64,000 nt of DNA from Paraphoma chrysanthemicola. Taxonomy: Eukaryota; Ascomycota; Dothideomycetes; Pleosporales; Phaeosphaeriaceae. The notes under the pieces are model-generated. The model was not told where the DNA came from. It searched no databases and was given only the letters and a program-made list of their open reading frames with translations. Below, one piece after another: positions 35,724 through 47,517 of the stretch. The stretch covers positions 1,426,001 through 1,490,000 of the forward strand of contig JAGMWG010000008.1 in NCBI GenBank assembly GCA_020744225.1, given 5' to 3'. How positions within the stretch are numbered: position 1 is the first letter of the stretch; every line of letters starts with the position of its first letter. The translations under genes were made by a program, and so were the position numbers.

Positions 35724-36035
35724 TTCTGTATACTTATATGGGTCGGAATAATACTAAAAGTGCGATCATACCCACGGCGTTCTTTGGGAGGGTTGGCAAC
35801 ACTCAGCATTGCTGATGGGCGTTGGGATCTTGATTGGGCTCATGAATTTAATAGCTTCATTGCGAATACTTCTCTGGCACGTGAAGCTAAGTTGTTGTTG
35901 TGCAGTGCCCTTTCCGCCCCGTTGAATACCTCGCGTCAGGCGGCAGTCGCGGCCTCCACTATCTTCAACAACACCGCCTCTGCCGACCACACACTCGCGC
36001 TCCCATATTCTGGACTTCATCCCGCACGCGCTTCG
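35724..36035. other. Short intergenic region
   Basis: 312 bases between two plus-strand genes. A frame in phase with the next gene stays open across it, but its residues look random, so I treat it as promoter and leader. Confidence 0.45.
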
Positions 36036-39000
36036 ATGGCGCCTGCGCAAACTGCCGCTAAGCTCGAGCGCGAGAAGAAGATCAAGGCGGTTCTGAGTAA
36101 GTGTGTTCCTTCCGATGCGCCTTCCTTGTCCTCACACCACACAGCCTTCGGCTCCACCGTCGCGAAAAGACTCGAGAATCAACGAGATGCATCTCTCGCC
36201 GATGATCTTCAGACTCAGATGCGCGGCTTGCCGCTCTTGCCATCCTCGACTCTGACCGCAAGGCAGGATGAGCTCGACAAGCTCGGTACCGACTTGTGGA
36301 ATCTATCTACGCGCTTACGACGCGACGATGCTGCCGCTGACGGAAAGTCAAAGGAGGTGGCTGCTCGCAAGAATCGCACACTTTGCTTGCTACGTGCTTT
36401 CGCCTTCCTCGTACTCGATTCGGCCGCAGCACATGCGAAAGGACGATCGCGCAAAGCGTGCATCCGTCTCATGAAGGTTGCATTGAAAGCTGCACGAGTC
36501 TGCACCGAAGGGAATGAGCTCGTCTATGCAACCAAGATCCTCGAGCAAGCTGCTGAGTATCAGGACATCTTGAGCAAGGCCGGTGCTGGCATGGACGGCG
36601 AAGAAGGCGAGCTTGCTGATCGGTTGCGACTCGATTATTTCGCTGTGCGAATTATGCTGGTATGCACCAATACCACTCATACATCTCAAAGACCTTCAAC
36701 ACAGCTCTGACACTGCATGTTTAGGCGTGGCGTGAAGACCGCATGGACACAGCGGAACACATGTTCGCAAAGTGCAGGCAGCTCAATAAGGCCTTGACCC
36801 CAACGTCCGCTGAAAGCCTCACGGACCTGCTTTACGAGATCGGCAGAGATGGGTTGAAGAAGCACAAGTACGAGTCAACTGTACGATGGTCAGAGCGCGC
36901 ATACGATACACTCGGCGACCAAGACATGGAGATGCTCAGTCCTGACGCTGGTGAATTGAGGCTGAGCATAATGCACAGTATCGGTGAGTTCTCGTCTGGA
37001 AGCGGAGAGGATGTCGCTGAACCACTCACAGTCCAAGCTTACATGAAGCTAAAGACGTCCGATGCGCGAGAAAAAGCATGGCAGATGCTCAAGCTGATGG
37101 AAGCGGTAATGTTGCTTGCTGCACAAGTCTCGACGCCCCTAATTAATGAGCAGGACTACGCCGACAAGATGGCAGTCTCCCTCCTCAAGATCGAGCTCCT
37201 GTCTGCGGCAGACTCTTTAGACAGCAACGAGTTCTACATTGGTGGGAGCATTGTACTCCCTGCCCCTATCATTTCTGATTCTTGATTCCAGTTCTATTGC
37301 GAATGGTGCGCACTATCGTTCTTAACGACACGAACTTCAAAACAATCATGCATCACGTTCACAAACTGAAGGAATCCAGGTGTGTGTTTCACTGTGTTCT
37401 TGAACTAGGTCTAATGGAATTAGCAATACAACGGCCTGCAAAGTCCTCGACGACCTGATTGAGATGCGACTCTTTCAAGAAGAAAATCAAACCTGGCTCG
37501 AGAAAGCTGTGATCATGCGGCTCTGGGTTGCAACGACAACGCAACTTGCGGACAACGTCCTGCAACAGTTACAAGATCTGCTCGACACTGTTTCGCAGAA
37601 CACGAAAGGTCCTTTGTCAGCTCCTGCTACACATGCGGCACAGACGGTGAGTGATCCCGTCAAACAGGATTCAATAGCCTTGCTTACTACTGTATAGCTG
37701 CTATGGAAGCGAGTCGAAGCAGCCTCCGGTCAAGAACAATTCGACATTGCACAAGCTTGGTGCAGATTAAGCCTACATTCAGTGTTCGACAAGGCTGGTG
37801 CTCAAAATAAGGCTAAGATTGCGAGGTTTGACTCTCGTATATAAAACAGACGTCGATCGCAAGCACTAACATGAGACAAGAAAAATAATACAATGCGCAC
37901 TTTGCCAGCAAAACTTCGCAGCTGCGCGCGAGGCGTATAAAAAAATGGCAGACACGGGCAAGGACGATCCAATAACACAGTACCTGATGTACAAAGTTGG
38001 ACTGCAAAGCAAGGACATTGATCTTGGTGAGCAATTCGCATCCTGATGTGCACTGAAGCTGACCATAACAGCCACTGCATCGTTGGATCATGTGTGTCGG
38101 AGTTCCGCCAAAGACGCAACGCTACTTTATGCTTGCGTCATGGAAGCATCGAGCGCAGGAGATAAGAAGCTGGCTCTACATGCCCTTCAAAGGGTGCTGG
38201 AGAAGTACGACTACAATGCACCTCCAGGCATACATCTTCCGGCTCTTTTGAGGTGAGACCGAATACTCGTGTGCGCCACCTTCGCTGATCGATCTAGATT
38301 GACCGCTCGCCTCCTTCAATCCGAGTTGATCAAAGATGGAGCACTTCAGATGTATATCATGGATCAATTGTGCAAGGTGTTTGAAGGAGGCACGTATCAT
38401 GATCAAAGGATGTGTGATTATGCTGACATGGTTTAAGCATGTGCACAAGCCAAAGCATCAAAACGGCGTCCAAGCAACTCAAGTCAGCAACTATTCACTC
38501 GAAAAGAGTTTGAGTGGTTTTCGAAGAATGCTTACAATCTCTCGCTCAAGCATTGCGCCGAAATGGCTCCCAACCATCTTGTCAAGATGCTGAATGCGTG
38601 CACGGAGGTAAGCACCAAAATTGCTAGGAGATACCTTCGCTAATGATCGCAAAGTTTATCAACCTTTTGAAAGACCAGGATCAGCCTGGTCAAGGAGATC
38701 TCTGCCTCCGACTTGTATTTTGCGAGTTCCTTGCCGCTTGCGCTTATATGACGTTGGCTCGAGCAGAGGACAGTGTCGAGGCCTGTGTAAGAGCGCTGTA
38801 GTGAATAGTGATTCCAATACTGACTATTCTAGTTACAGTACTATCTCGAAGCCCGCAAGCACAGCCAAGAATTTCGACGTGCCGCCGCGGAAGGCATCAA
38901 CAAGCTCGGTGGCTCCGCTCAAGCCGACATCATATCCAAGCACTTCCAGATTGTCAAGCTAGAACTCGAAGCTGTGCTCAAGCTTGAGAAGTGGGATGAG

Positions 39001-39716
39001 CTTGACGACTTGTTCGACCAGTGCTGGAAGTACAAGAGCCCTGATCATTATGAGACTTTGGCCGATCTTGTCCTCGTCATCCATTCGTGTGTTGTGAAGG
39101 CAAATGTCGACGAGAAGTACCAGAGAAGTAATATTTGCGAGTTCGATGTGGTCCAATTTGGAGACTGATTGGATACACAGGAGTTCTCTCGGTCCTGCAC
39201 AAGATCATCAACCTCACATCACTACAAGCAGGGGCCGACCCTACAAAGCTCGGGCGCTGGCTTCGCTGCCTGTTCAATCTAGCCCTGAGCTACGACGAGA
39301 GCGTCAGTCTCCAATGCATAGAGCAGGCAGTCAAGCTAGCTTCGAAGTTTCATGAGGTAAGCAACTTCCAATGTCGGATCTCCATCAAACATATTGTTGA
39401 GCAATCTCAGGAGCACGAAGCTACCAAGATTCTTGTCCTTTGTACTCCTCCGCCATCTTCTGAGCCTGTCAAGATTCATGATGATAATGATGACTCGACT
39501 GACGATGAGACCAAGGCAGCTACTCCATACCCGCGGACCGAGCTGGAGTGGCTAGCGACCACAGCCTTCAACCATGGCGTGGACTACTATTTGCAGGAGA
39601 ACGATAAGAAGTGCAAAGAATGGGCGGAGCAGTCGTTTATGATTGCGTCGTGGCTCGATGATGATGGCGCACTGAGAGATATGCTGATGCAAAGATACAA
39701 GCCATTGACCTTGTAA
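36036..39716 (+). CDS. Spo22/Zip4-like meiotic protein
   Basis: A TPR-repeat protein of the SPO22/ZIP4 family, which in yeast belongs to the ZMM group promoting crossover formation and synaptonemal complex assembly. The start MAPAQTAAKLEREKKIKAVL at 36036 is followed by a 48 nt intron. I infer 14 introns of about 43-64 nt, giving roughly 990 residues, close to yeast Zip4 (975). Recognisable text includes DKLGTDLWNLSTRLRRDD, the SPO22 domain segment AHAKGRSRKACIRLMKVALK, YESTVRWSERAYDTL, FTRKEFEWFSKNAYNLSLKH with MAPNHLVKMLNACTE, and ELEWLATTAFNHGVDYYL near the C-terminus, where an acidic stretch (DDNDDSTDDETK) also lies. One junction near 38390-38450 is ambiguous: a GC donor at 38393 or a GT donor four bases on with a later acceptor both keep the frame. 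The same-strand neighbour upstream is the Rds2-like gene; no functional link is evident. Confidence 0.87.
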
Positions 39717-40438
39717 AATTGAGTGGACGCGACGTGGATGGTCTCAAAGGGTTACATCCTTATCTTCGCGGCACGCCTGAAGTCTTATACGTATCTAAAA
39801 TATCACATTTGCACATAACCATACAAATGTCTACCGCACGTTCCTCCATCCCTTACCAAGTGTTTACAACCTCAACATTCCCCACACCTTGTTTCCAATC
39901 CATAGCAAAAGTCGTGCCAAACCATTTTTGCTGCAGATATCCATGTTGACGCATATCTTGCGGGCCTTACGTAGCGCGAATAATGAGACCTATTATTTGT
40001 CCCCGCCTATCAGAGGTCCTGCTAACCCTCCACTGCACTGCATCTCTTGGCACCATGTAGACCCGATCAGGCTGAAATCCTGATCGAACTTGCACTGCAA
40101 TCTCTAGCGCGGGAGCGCGGTTGCTGGTGGGCATGTTCGGCTGCGATGATTTGCATGCCTTGCGTTGTGCGGGTTGGTGTGATTGGCTCTCCACCTTCCG
40201 TCATGTGCAGGAGTGCACTGCAATTCCTAGCGCAAAGGAGGCGATTGAGTGGGCGGACCGTGTACCTTCCATCAGCCTTGCAGGAACCCGCAAATCAATA
40301 TTTGCTTCATAGGAACTACATTCAAATGCGTATATTCATCTAACAACCCATCCATCCATCCATCTAGTACATAACTTTGTTTTTTTAAGCCAAACCAAAT
40401 CTTTCACATCAGACCTTCAGTCCATGGTGACATGACAT
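39717..40438. other. Convergent intergenic region
   Basis: 720 bases between the ends of the Spo22-like gene and LYS2. It includes a short CATC microsatellite at about 40350-40365 and T-rich sequence near 40380, consistent with 3' untranslated regions. No gene seen. Confidence 0.5.
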
Positions 40439-43400
40439 CTACACTCCCCTTCGTCCACCAACCAACTTCATCCCCTCCCTCATTGCCTCCGTCAATCGGC
40501 CCATGACTAATTCGCCCACACCCTTCGTCTCTGGCTTCGGCATGAATCCCAATTCAATTAGATAGCTCACATACACGCCGACCGTCTCCTGCGTAACGGC
40601 TCCGCCCTTGCTCCAGTCCTGGCCCGTCCAGCGCTCGTCGCTCTTGAGCGCTGTCGTGGCATTCGCGTCATCTAGTTCCGGCGCCTTAGTATCGGCTGGC
40701 AAATCGCCCGTAACGAAATGGTACAGCGGTAAGAGTGCGTTTTCTTCCTTTGTGCCCGAGCGATCCTGGACATATGATTCCATACTCGCTTTCCACGTCG
40801 CGTACGGCACGAGCGGGACCGTGTATCCGTAGTGTTCGAGGGCGCCGAGGAACTCGTTGAACGTGATACGTGGGTGGGAAGTGATTTGCGCGACGCCAAT
40901 GGGGGAGGTTGGTGGGTTGAACGAGGATGCGACGACGACGCGGGCGACGTGGGTGACGGGAACCATGTTGATTGTGTTGGAGATGTCCGGACGGGATTTG
41001 AGCTGGATGCAGCCCTTGAGGATGCGCACGAGGAAGTCGTCTGTGTTGGTGGTGCCTGTGACGGGGTCGCCGAGGACGTAGCCTGGACGGATGACGCAGC
41101 CAGAGAGTCCTTTCTGGCCAGCTTGTCGCGTAAGGTACTCGGCTGCCCATTTGGACTGGCCGTAACCGGTTCCTAGGCCCTTGCGTGCAGCTTCAAGGTC
41201 GTCGGCCTCGGGGACGCCAGTGCCGCCCTCAGAAAGTGACTTCTCAGAAAGCTTGACGAAATAGTCGGTGTCGAGGACCGAGGTGGAGCTCACGAGACCG
41301 AACTGTTTTGGCTTGCCGACCGCGCAGAGAGCGAGGGCTGTCATGGTAGAGGAGACATTGGGACCGCGAAGGCGAGAATACGGTAGGACCCAATGCACGA
41401 GTGCGCCGTTGTGGATGACGACGTCAACAGAGTCTGCGAGCTTGTTCCACGTGTCTGGCGAGAGGCCAAAGTCGGGTTTCTCAAGATCGCCGACCAGGGT
41501 TTCGAGACGGCTACCCCAGCTTTCTTCCCAGATACCGTAGGCTTGACACGTCTGTTGGACGCGGCCGAGAGCGGCGTCAATGCTCTCTGCGCGAACAAGC
41601 GCAGTCACCTTACCAGGCCGTGACAAGAGATCTTTCAAAATGTATGCACCTAAGAAACCAGTAGCTCCTGTGAGGAATGTGTGTACTTCTTCGCCTGGCT
41701 TCAAGGGTTCCCTCGTCTTGAAGTCACTGAGATGAGTTGATAATTCTCGGGCGTCAGCAGAGTAAGCCTCGTCTTCAGGATCGTCCTCAATAGCCTCGGC
41801 AGTGTCCAACCGAAGACCAATGGGGTCCATAGCTTGGTCAATGCTTGCTGAGAACCCTCGTAGTGTGGGATACTGGAAGATAGTCGTCATTGGAACATCG
41901 ATATCCTTCCACTCTTGGCGGATCTTGAAGAACAACTGTTGAGCGATGATGCTGTGTCCACCAAGATCGAAGAAAGAATCGCTGCCACTCATGCTGTCGG
42001 CTGAAACGCCGCGGTCGCCCAGGAGATCTGCCCATATAGCAGCCATAGTCTTCTCAGTAGGAGTCAAAGCCTTGCCGAGCTGCGATGGTCGTCGCGCACC
42101 GGCCGCAGCGAGCTGTGCGGGTTCCGGGTATGGCAAAGCTGGTCGATCAATCTTTCCATTGGGATTGAGCGGAAATCGGATGAGAGGTACAATCACAGAT
42201 GGAACAGCATATGCGGGCAACTTCTTCTTGAGATGCTCGCGGACGTCATCTCGAAGATACTTGAAGCGTTTGAGCAGTGTAACCATGTTTGTGTCGTCGA
42301 CCGAAGCGTTGTCTTCGGTGCCTCGCTCCTTGAGCCAGTCATACCATCGCTTCATCTCGGGCACAATATAACCTATAACGTTAATTCTGGAGCAACAAGG
42401 AAGGGTATCTAACTTACTAACGAGTGTTGGCTCCTCGTAAGCGTCACGCTTAAGAAGTGTGACATTCTCACGCACCAAAGGATGGGCTGAAAGATGCGAA
42501 TCGATCTCTCCTAGCTCAATTCGGAAGCCACGAATCTTGACCTGCGAATCAACACGGCCTGTGCAGTGTACGTTGCCATCTGGTCCGTAGTGGCCCAAGT
42601 CACCAGACCGGTATAGTCTGTCCCGGGGACCTTTGTAGAATTCCCGCCATGGCTCCGCAGCTCCTTGGCTCTCTACTCTCTTCTTGTCCTCGCCTACCCA
42701 TTTGCTATTCTCGACAAACCAATTATCGACAAATTTAGTAGCGGTCAGATCGGGCAGGCCGAGATACTCCTCAGCGAGACCGCCGGCACGTACATAGATC
42801 TCGCCACTCTCGCCAGGGGCGCAGATTTTGTTGCGATCCTCGCGGTTGACGACAAGTAACTGGACGTTGTTCATGCCGCGACCCGCAGGAACGACCTCAC
42901 CAATGCTGTCAAGGAACTCGGGCTTTTCGGTGCAGCTTGGAAGCTCGTAGTAGCTAACAGCTCGTTGCGTCTCAGTGGTACCATACATGTTGACTATGCG
43001 GACGTTGGGTGCGAGGTCTTGCAACCTCCTGCAGTCGCGCTTGATCAGAAGATCGCCAACGAAGAAGGAGTGGTGCAGACTTGGGAATATGGCCGAAGCA
43101 CCGCCAACCAGAATCTGACCCATGGCCGGTGTGAGATGTGTGACTGTCGCACCGTACTTGCGCATCCACTCGGCGAGCTTCTCGTGCTGGATATCCTCTT
43201 TGCTTGGTACTAGAAGCTGTGCACCGAGAAAGAGAGGCGTGAAGATGTCTCGCTGGATGGGATCGTGGGCAATGCCGGAGAGCATGGTGAACTTGTCGTT
43301 CTCAGACAAGCCGAAGGTCTCGGCCATCCAAGGAAAGTAGTGGGTGAGCGAGAAGTGTCGGCCCTTGACGCCCTTGGGCTTTCCTTCCGATCCGGATGTG

Positions 43401-44078
43401 AAGGATAGTGTGGGTGTCGAATCTGGGCCGACCAGTACGCCTGGCAGCTCCGCCTTGAGCTTCTGCTGCTCCTCCAGCACGTCCTTGCCGTCCTTTGCGC
43501 CACCCGCGACGGATCCATCGTCCTTGAGCTCGAGGGCTGGCACCTCAGTGCGCAGCTGCAGGTTCTCCTTGATGTAGGTGCGCACCTGCTCGGAGAGAGG
43601 CCCAGCTTCGCGGGTGGCTTTGTCGATGACTACGAGGGCACGTGGCTGGGAGACTTCGAGGTAGATGCACTGGCGGTCTGGGGGGTATCTTTGAATAGGT
43701 TAGCTTCTCACGTGGTCATCAAACGTTGTTGGTGTTGGCATACAGAGGGTCCAGGACTGAGAAGGTCGCGCCTGCCGCCAGGACAGCCATGATGGCAACC
43801 ACCAGGTCTACGCCGCGATGGGCAAAGATCATAACCACATCGCCGCGCTGTATGCCACTCTGCACAAAGTGATGTGCTAGCACTGATGTGGCCTCGGAGA
43901 TTTGCTTGTACGTGAACTTGCGCTCTGGTGTCCTGCTCGTTGCCGTCTCCACGACGCATGCGCGGTCGGGGTGCTTGCGCGCATTGCTGGCAAAGATCTC
44001 ATGGATGGGGCCCTTGAAGTCAGACCAGTGAAGGTCTGCGGTGGGGTCCGGGATGTCGCTCTTCCCGAGTGAAGCCAT
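40439..44078 (-). CDS. LYS2: Alpha-aminoadipate reductase (L-aminoadipate-semialdehyde dehydrogenase)
   Basis: Carries out ATP- and NADPH-dependent reduction of alpha-aminoadipate to its semialdehyde, the central step of the fungal lysine pathway, using a phosphopantetheine arm. It has 1,179 residues in three exons, with introns 43743-43689 (55 nt) and 42417-42373 (45 nt). The joined text FSVLDPLYPPDRQ and EEPTLVSYIVPEM matches the family across both junctions. The true ATG is 44078; the frame opens only four codons earlier. Adenylation domain: SFTSGSEGKPKGVKG near 209 and NMYGTTETQRAV near 349. Carrier: Ser676 in LGGHSIIAQQ. Reductase: TGATGFLGAYIL near 769 and GYGQSKWAAEYL near 945. Yeast Lys2 has 1,392 residues; the missing part is an N-terminal segment ahead of the adenylation domain, and I see no upstream exon supplying it. 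It must be activated by a Lys5/PPTase encoded elsewhere. It shares a divergent promoter with the next gene. Confidence 0.95.
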
Positions 44079-44649
44079 TGTCGCGCTCAATGGACGGTGC
44101 GGGGATGTATGGAAATGTTCGCGGGGTCGCGTTCCGTGCGTGCGTAGACTGAAGCTTGGTCTTGATATGGCTCAATTGGCCGAGATGTGATTCACGTGTG
44201 AGGTATGAGATGCGCGAGACTCCGGTTCATCTCCACTGGCAGTGTTGAAGCACCGAACTGTCTGGTGGGAGGCTCAATGGGCGTATGACGCAGCGCTCGA
44301 AATTGTTCTCGACTCATGCGACTTCGGCGGGCGGACTAGCGAGCTCAGCCTTATAGGATGCAGGGGTCCCTTGTCTGCCCGTGTCCCTCCTGTGCCTGGT
44401 GTGCGACGCGTCACATTCCTCCTTTCCAGACGACTTTGCGCTTTGCAGAGTTGCTGTCCTTCTTGTCTCTCCTTTGCCAACCTCGGCTGGACGACTTGGT
44501 GCATTGCTCAGACCGCATAGCTGGACGACCAAGAAGGTACAAGACTGTAGACGCGGAATACCACGGATATCGGCTCGTAGGCATCGACCTAGCACTAATG
44601 TCCACATAATACTTCGTCCGCTCCTTCTTATTCTACCCTCTGCTTCGCA
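44079..44649. promoter_or_regulatory. Bidirectional promoter of LYS2 and the type II membrane protein gene
   Basis: 570 bases between two divergent starts. It contains a palindromic CACGTG E-box at 44193-44198 and GACTCAT at 44311-44317 (ATGAGTC on the minus strand), which matches six of seven positions of the Gcn4/CpcA site TGASTCA. Cross-pathway control of lysine genes by CpcA is established in fungi. That these sites are used is inference. Confidence 0.4.
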
Positions 44650-46545
44650 ATGCCTATCCAGCACACCGTCTTCGGGCGGCCTCTTACGCTGCAGATGCCG
44701 CCGCGGCGGTTCCAGGCCCTTATCGTTCTGGTCATCTTCATCGTCGCAAACTTGAGCTTCTACGGGCCGCCATCAAGGGAAGACCTCCCCACATACGAAC
44801 AGGTCGCCGATGCCGTCAAGCACCCGCAGGCGCATGTGCCCGACCTCGGCGAGCTGCCCGCCGTCCCAAATCCCTTCGGACCGTCCGCCCACAAGGCACC
44901 GGTGCAGGCCAACAGCACCGCCACGAGCTCGTACAAAGCGATTGAATGGTTCAGCGACTTCAAATGGCGGAACCCCTTCTCCTCTTCGGTCGTCTTTGAC
45001 GAGAACCGCGCCGTTCTGCCCCCGCTGCGACAACGGCCGCCCATCTACACATACTACGATGCGCCCGGGAAACAGCCCAAAGCAGTCTCAGAAGCCGAGA
45101 ACAAACTGATACTGGCATGGCGACGAGCGTGGTGGGCCCAAGGCTTCAAGCCACAGGTGCTCTCGCGCGACGAGGCTACCAAGCACCCGCAGTACCAGCT
45201 CGTCCAGCGCATGAAGCTGGAGCCCAAGGTCGAAATCGAGATCATGCGATGGTTGGCGTGGGGACACATGGGCGGAGGCATACTCGCAAATTGGCTGGCT
45301 GTTCCCATGGCCGAGTATGAGAATCCCATGCTCAGCTTCTTGCGGCGAGCCGAGTATCCCAAGTTGTCGCGCATACAAACGCTGAACAACGGCGTCTTCT
45401 TTGGCGAGAAGGCCATGGTCGAAGCGGCGCTCAAGAAGGTTGTCAACAACGAGCTGTTGAAGAATGTCACGGCCAACAAGGAAAAGATCTCGCAACTGGC
45501 AAGAAAAGAGGGCGGCACCGTTGTCAATCTGCTGCCCGCAGCAGATATTGCGGTCGACAAAAAGGCCAACGGGATTGCATACTACACCACTGAGACCATC
45601 TCCAGCAAGTATGGCACCATCAACGACAAGCTCTCTAACACGACGCAAGCCGAAGGTCTGGAGCTTCTGGCCAGCCTCATCAATTCACATCTGCACTTGA
45701 CGTTCCAGGAACAACACCCGGAAGGTGTGGTCGTCGCGAAGCCGTTGCCGGAGCACACGACTGCGCTGATGTGGGAAGCAACACAGATTGCCCGAAACCT
45801 CACCCAGTGCCCTGCGTCGCCCATGCCAAAGTCTTGTCCGCCCAACCAAGCCAAGTGCACGCCCTGCGATGCAAACAAGCCTATGAAGCTGCAAGAGTTT
45901 CCAGAGTTTGTGAACACCACCAAGTTCTTCACAATCGGCACAGTGCCGCATCCGTACACAATCACCTCGCTACACTACACACGCGACACCCTCGATGCGA
46001 ATTTCCTTCGCACAACCGCGGTGCGGGATCTTTGGGTGAAGGAGCTGACCAGGAAGTCAATTGGGAAAGAGAAGACAGAGTCATTCCGTCTCGTACAGTT
46101 CAAGGAGCTCGTAGCGGCAGCGCCTGCCCATACGCTCTGGTTGACGGCAGAACGCGTCACCCAGCACGATCTCGACTGGATCTTTGGCTTCGACCTACCT
46201 CAAGTTGCATCGCCTACCAAAGAACCAAGTTCGCCTAACGACGCTTCCGAGCTCATTATTTTCCCGCGACCCGACGCACCGAAGCCAATCGAGGGCCAAG
46301 AAACCCCGGACGAGATGTGGATCAAGAAGGAAGAAATTCGCCTTGGCAAAGCTCGAGAGGCCCTCAAGAGCAAAGACAAGCGCATGAAAGCCATTGTGGA
46401 TGCGGTCGAGCAGTGGAATCTTGCGGACACGGAGGCGTGGAAGTTTGCGCGAGCCTACTCAGCGCGACGGAGAATGGAGCGGAAGCTGTGGGAGGAAGAA
46501 GAACAAAAATACGCAGGCAGTGAAAAGAAGGCAGGTATAAGATAG
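44650..46545 (+). CDS. Type II membrane protein with weak glycosyltransferase-like region
   Basis: A single-exon gene of 631 residues starting MPIQHTVFGRPL. A second ATG at residue 16 sits directly before the membrane segment. Residues about 21-38 (FQALIVLVIFIVANLSFYG) form one transmembrane anchor after a short basic tail, giving a Golgi/ER type II topology. The lumenal part begins with a Pro-rich stem. The segment IYTYYDAPGKQ and, near residue 195, VEIEIMRWLAWGHMGGGIL resemble the core of Och1/GT32-like enzymes, where an acidic motif (DxD) normally follows the glycines; here ANWLAVPM follows instead, with no DxD. A Cys-rich loop (CPASPMPKSCPPNQAKCTPC) lies near 390-410 and the C-terminus is a charged coiled coil. 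I know of no function. Likely a conserved fungal secretory-pathway protein. Divergent from LYS2. Confidence 0.72.
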   Translation: MPIQHTVFGRPLTLQMPPRRFQALIVLVIFIVANLSFYGPPSREDLPTYEQVADAVKHPQAHVPDLGELPAVPNPFGPSAHKAPVQANSTATSSYKAIEWFSDFKWRNPFSSSVVFDENRAVLPPLRQRPPIYTYYDAPGKQPKAVSEAENKLILAWRRAWWAQGFKPQVLSRDEATKHPQYQLVQRMKLEPKVEIEIMRWLAWGHMGGGILANWLAVPMAEYENPMLSFLRRAEYPKLSRIQTLNNGVFFGEKAMVEAALKKVVNNELLKNVTANKEKISQLARKEGGTVVNLLPAADIAVDKKANGIAYYTTETISSKYGTINDKLSNTTQAEGLELLASLINSHLHLTFQEQHPEGVVVAKPLPEHTTALMWEATQIARNLTQCPASPMPKSCPPNQAKCTPCDANKPMKLQEFPEFVNTTKFFTIGTVPHPYTITSLHYTRDTLDANFLRTTAVRDLWVKELTRKSIGKEKTESFRLVQFKELVAAAPAHTLWLTAERVTQHDLDWIFGFDLPQVASPTKEPSSPNDASELIIFPRPDAPKPIEGQETPDEMWIKKEEIRLGKAREALKSKDKRMKAIVDAVEQWNLADTEAWKFARAYSARRRMERKLWEEEEQKYAGSEKKAGIR

Positions 46546-47517
46546 GACGGTTTTGGCAAGGAAACCATTGCATTGGAGGCTGGCGTTTTGGGCATTACAG
46601 GTCTGTATCATGGATTTGTATGACGAGTAGCTAATGCGTATATACCCACGATCATCTTTAAGAGCAATTTCCCCTTGAATCAAAAATGAGTGAGAGCGTA
46701 GTGGTAATCATTATCTAGGGCGCGCCGTGTCGGTCGCGCCTGCCGGTTGAGCCTCAGCATGCTTCACCACATCGTATCCAGGAACTGGAGCAACTACTGC
46801 CCGCGCTCATAATGCCTCCGCACAGGCTACTAGTTGCGCATGCTTGTCTGTATAACTTCGCAGGCTACAGGTCCCCCGAAACGGTAAGGCGCACAACCTG
46901 GCGGGCGGCTGCCTGCAAAGCGGGTCAGCCTCATGCGCCATGGCGAGCATCGAAGAGAACGGCAGTCCTTTAAATACTTCTTTCACGTTCTGCGTTTGCG
47001 AGTTTCTTTACCTTGTCGTCTTAGGTGTCGCGCCTTCACTTCACATATCAACACTCCTTTAAAGTACATCCAATTCTGTCGATATCTTGCGCGTCACGAT
47101 CAGCTTCGCCATATACTAGCACCACCGGATATGGCAGCATCTAAAAGAGCACTTCGAGACAAAAGTAATAAGCAGTAAGCAGAGCATACAGGCGCAGCGA
47201 ATTGCATACGAGCCGCAGTTCACCGAGGCGTGGGTCCATCAGAGTACCACGTAACGGCCCAACGGCCGCACACGACGCATTTTCAATTCACCCTTCACGA
47301 ACACTATCGACTCTCACAGTTTCCAGGCGAAAGCAGAGAGAGACGCGCTCTGTGAACCGATTGCGCCACACTGCGAGACCTCAGTTACAAAACCCCAGCG
47401 CGCCACGACTCTGCTACCGTCACCTCACCCTTCATCCCCACTCAACTTTCAAGTACTCGAACTACCGCCTGCTCAACTGGGGATCTGCAATCAACCACCA
47501 ACCCAGAGCTTTTGATC
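46546..47517. other. Intergenic region with possible uORF
   Basis: Nearly 1 kb holding the 3' end of the membrane protein gene and the promoter/leader of the RBR ligase gene. A 15-codon frame beginning ATGGCAGCATCTAAAAG at about 47131 and stopping shortly before 47180 could be an upstream ORF of the ligase messenger. The following sequence (47230-47510) is C/A-rich like a fungal leader. Confidence 0.4.

Noticed and set aside
35760..36035. N-terminal extension of the Spo22-like protein
   Set aside because: The frame is open, but the residues look random, it overlaps the region just after the previous stop, and the MAPAQTAAKLEREKK start at 36036 is more typical.
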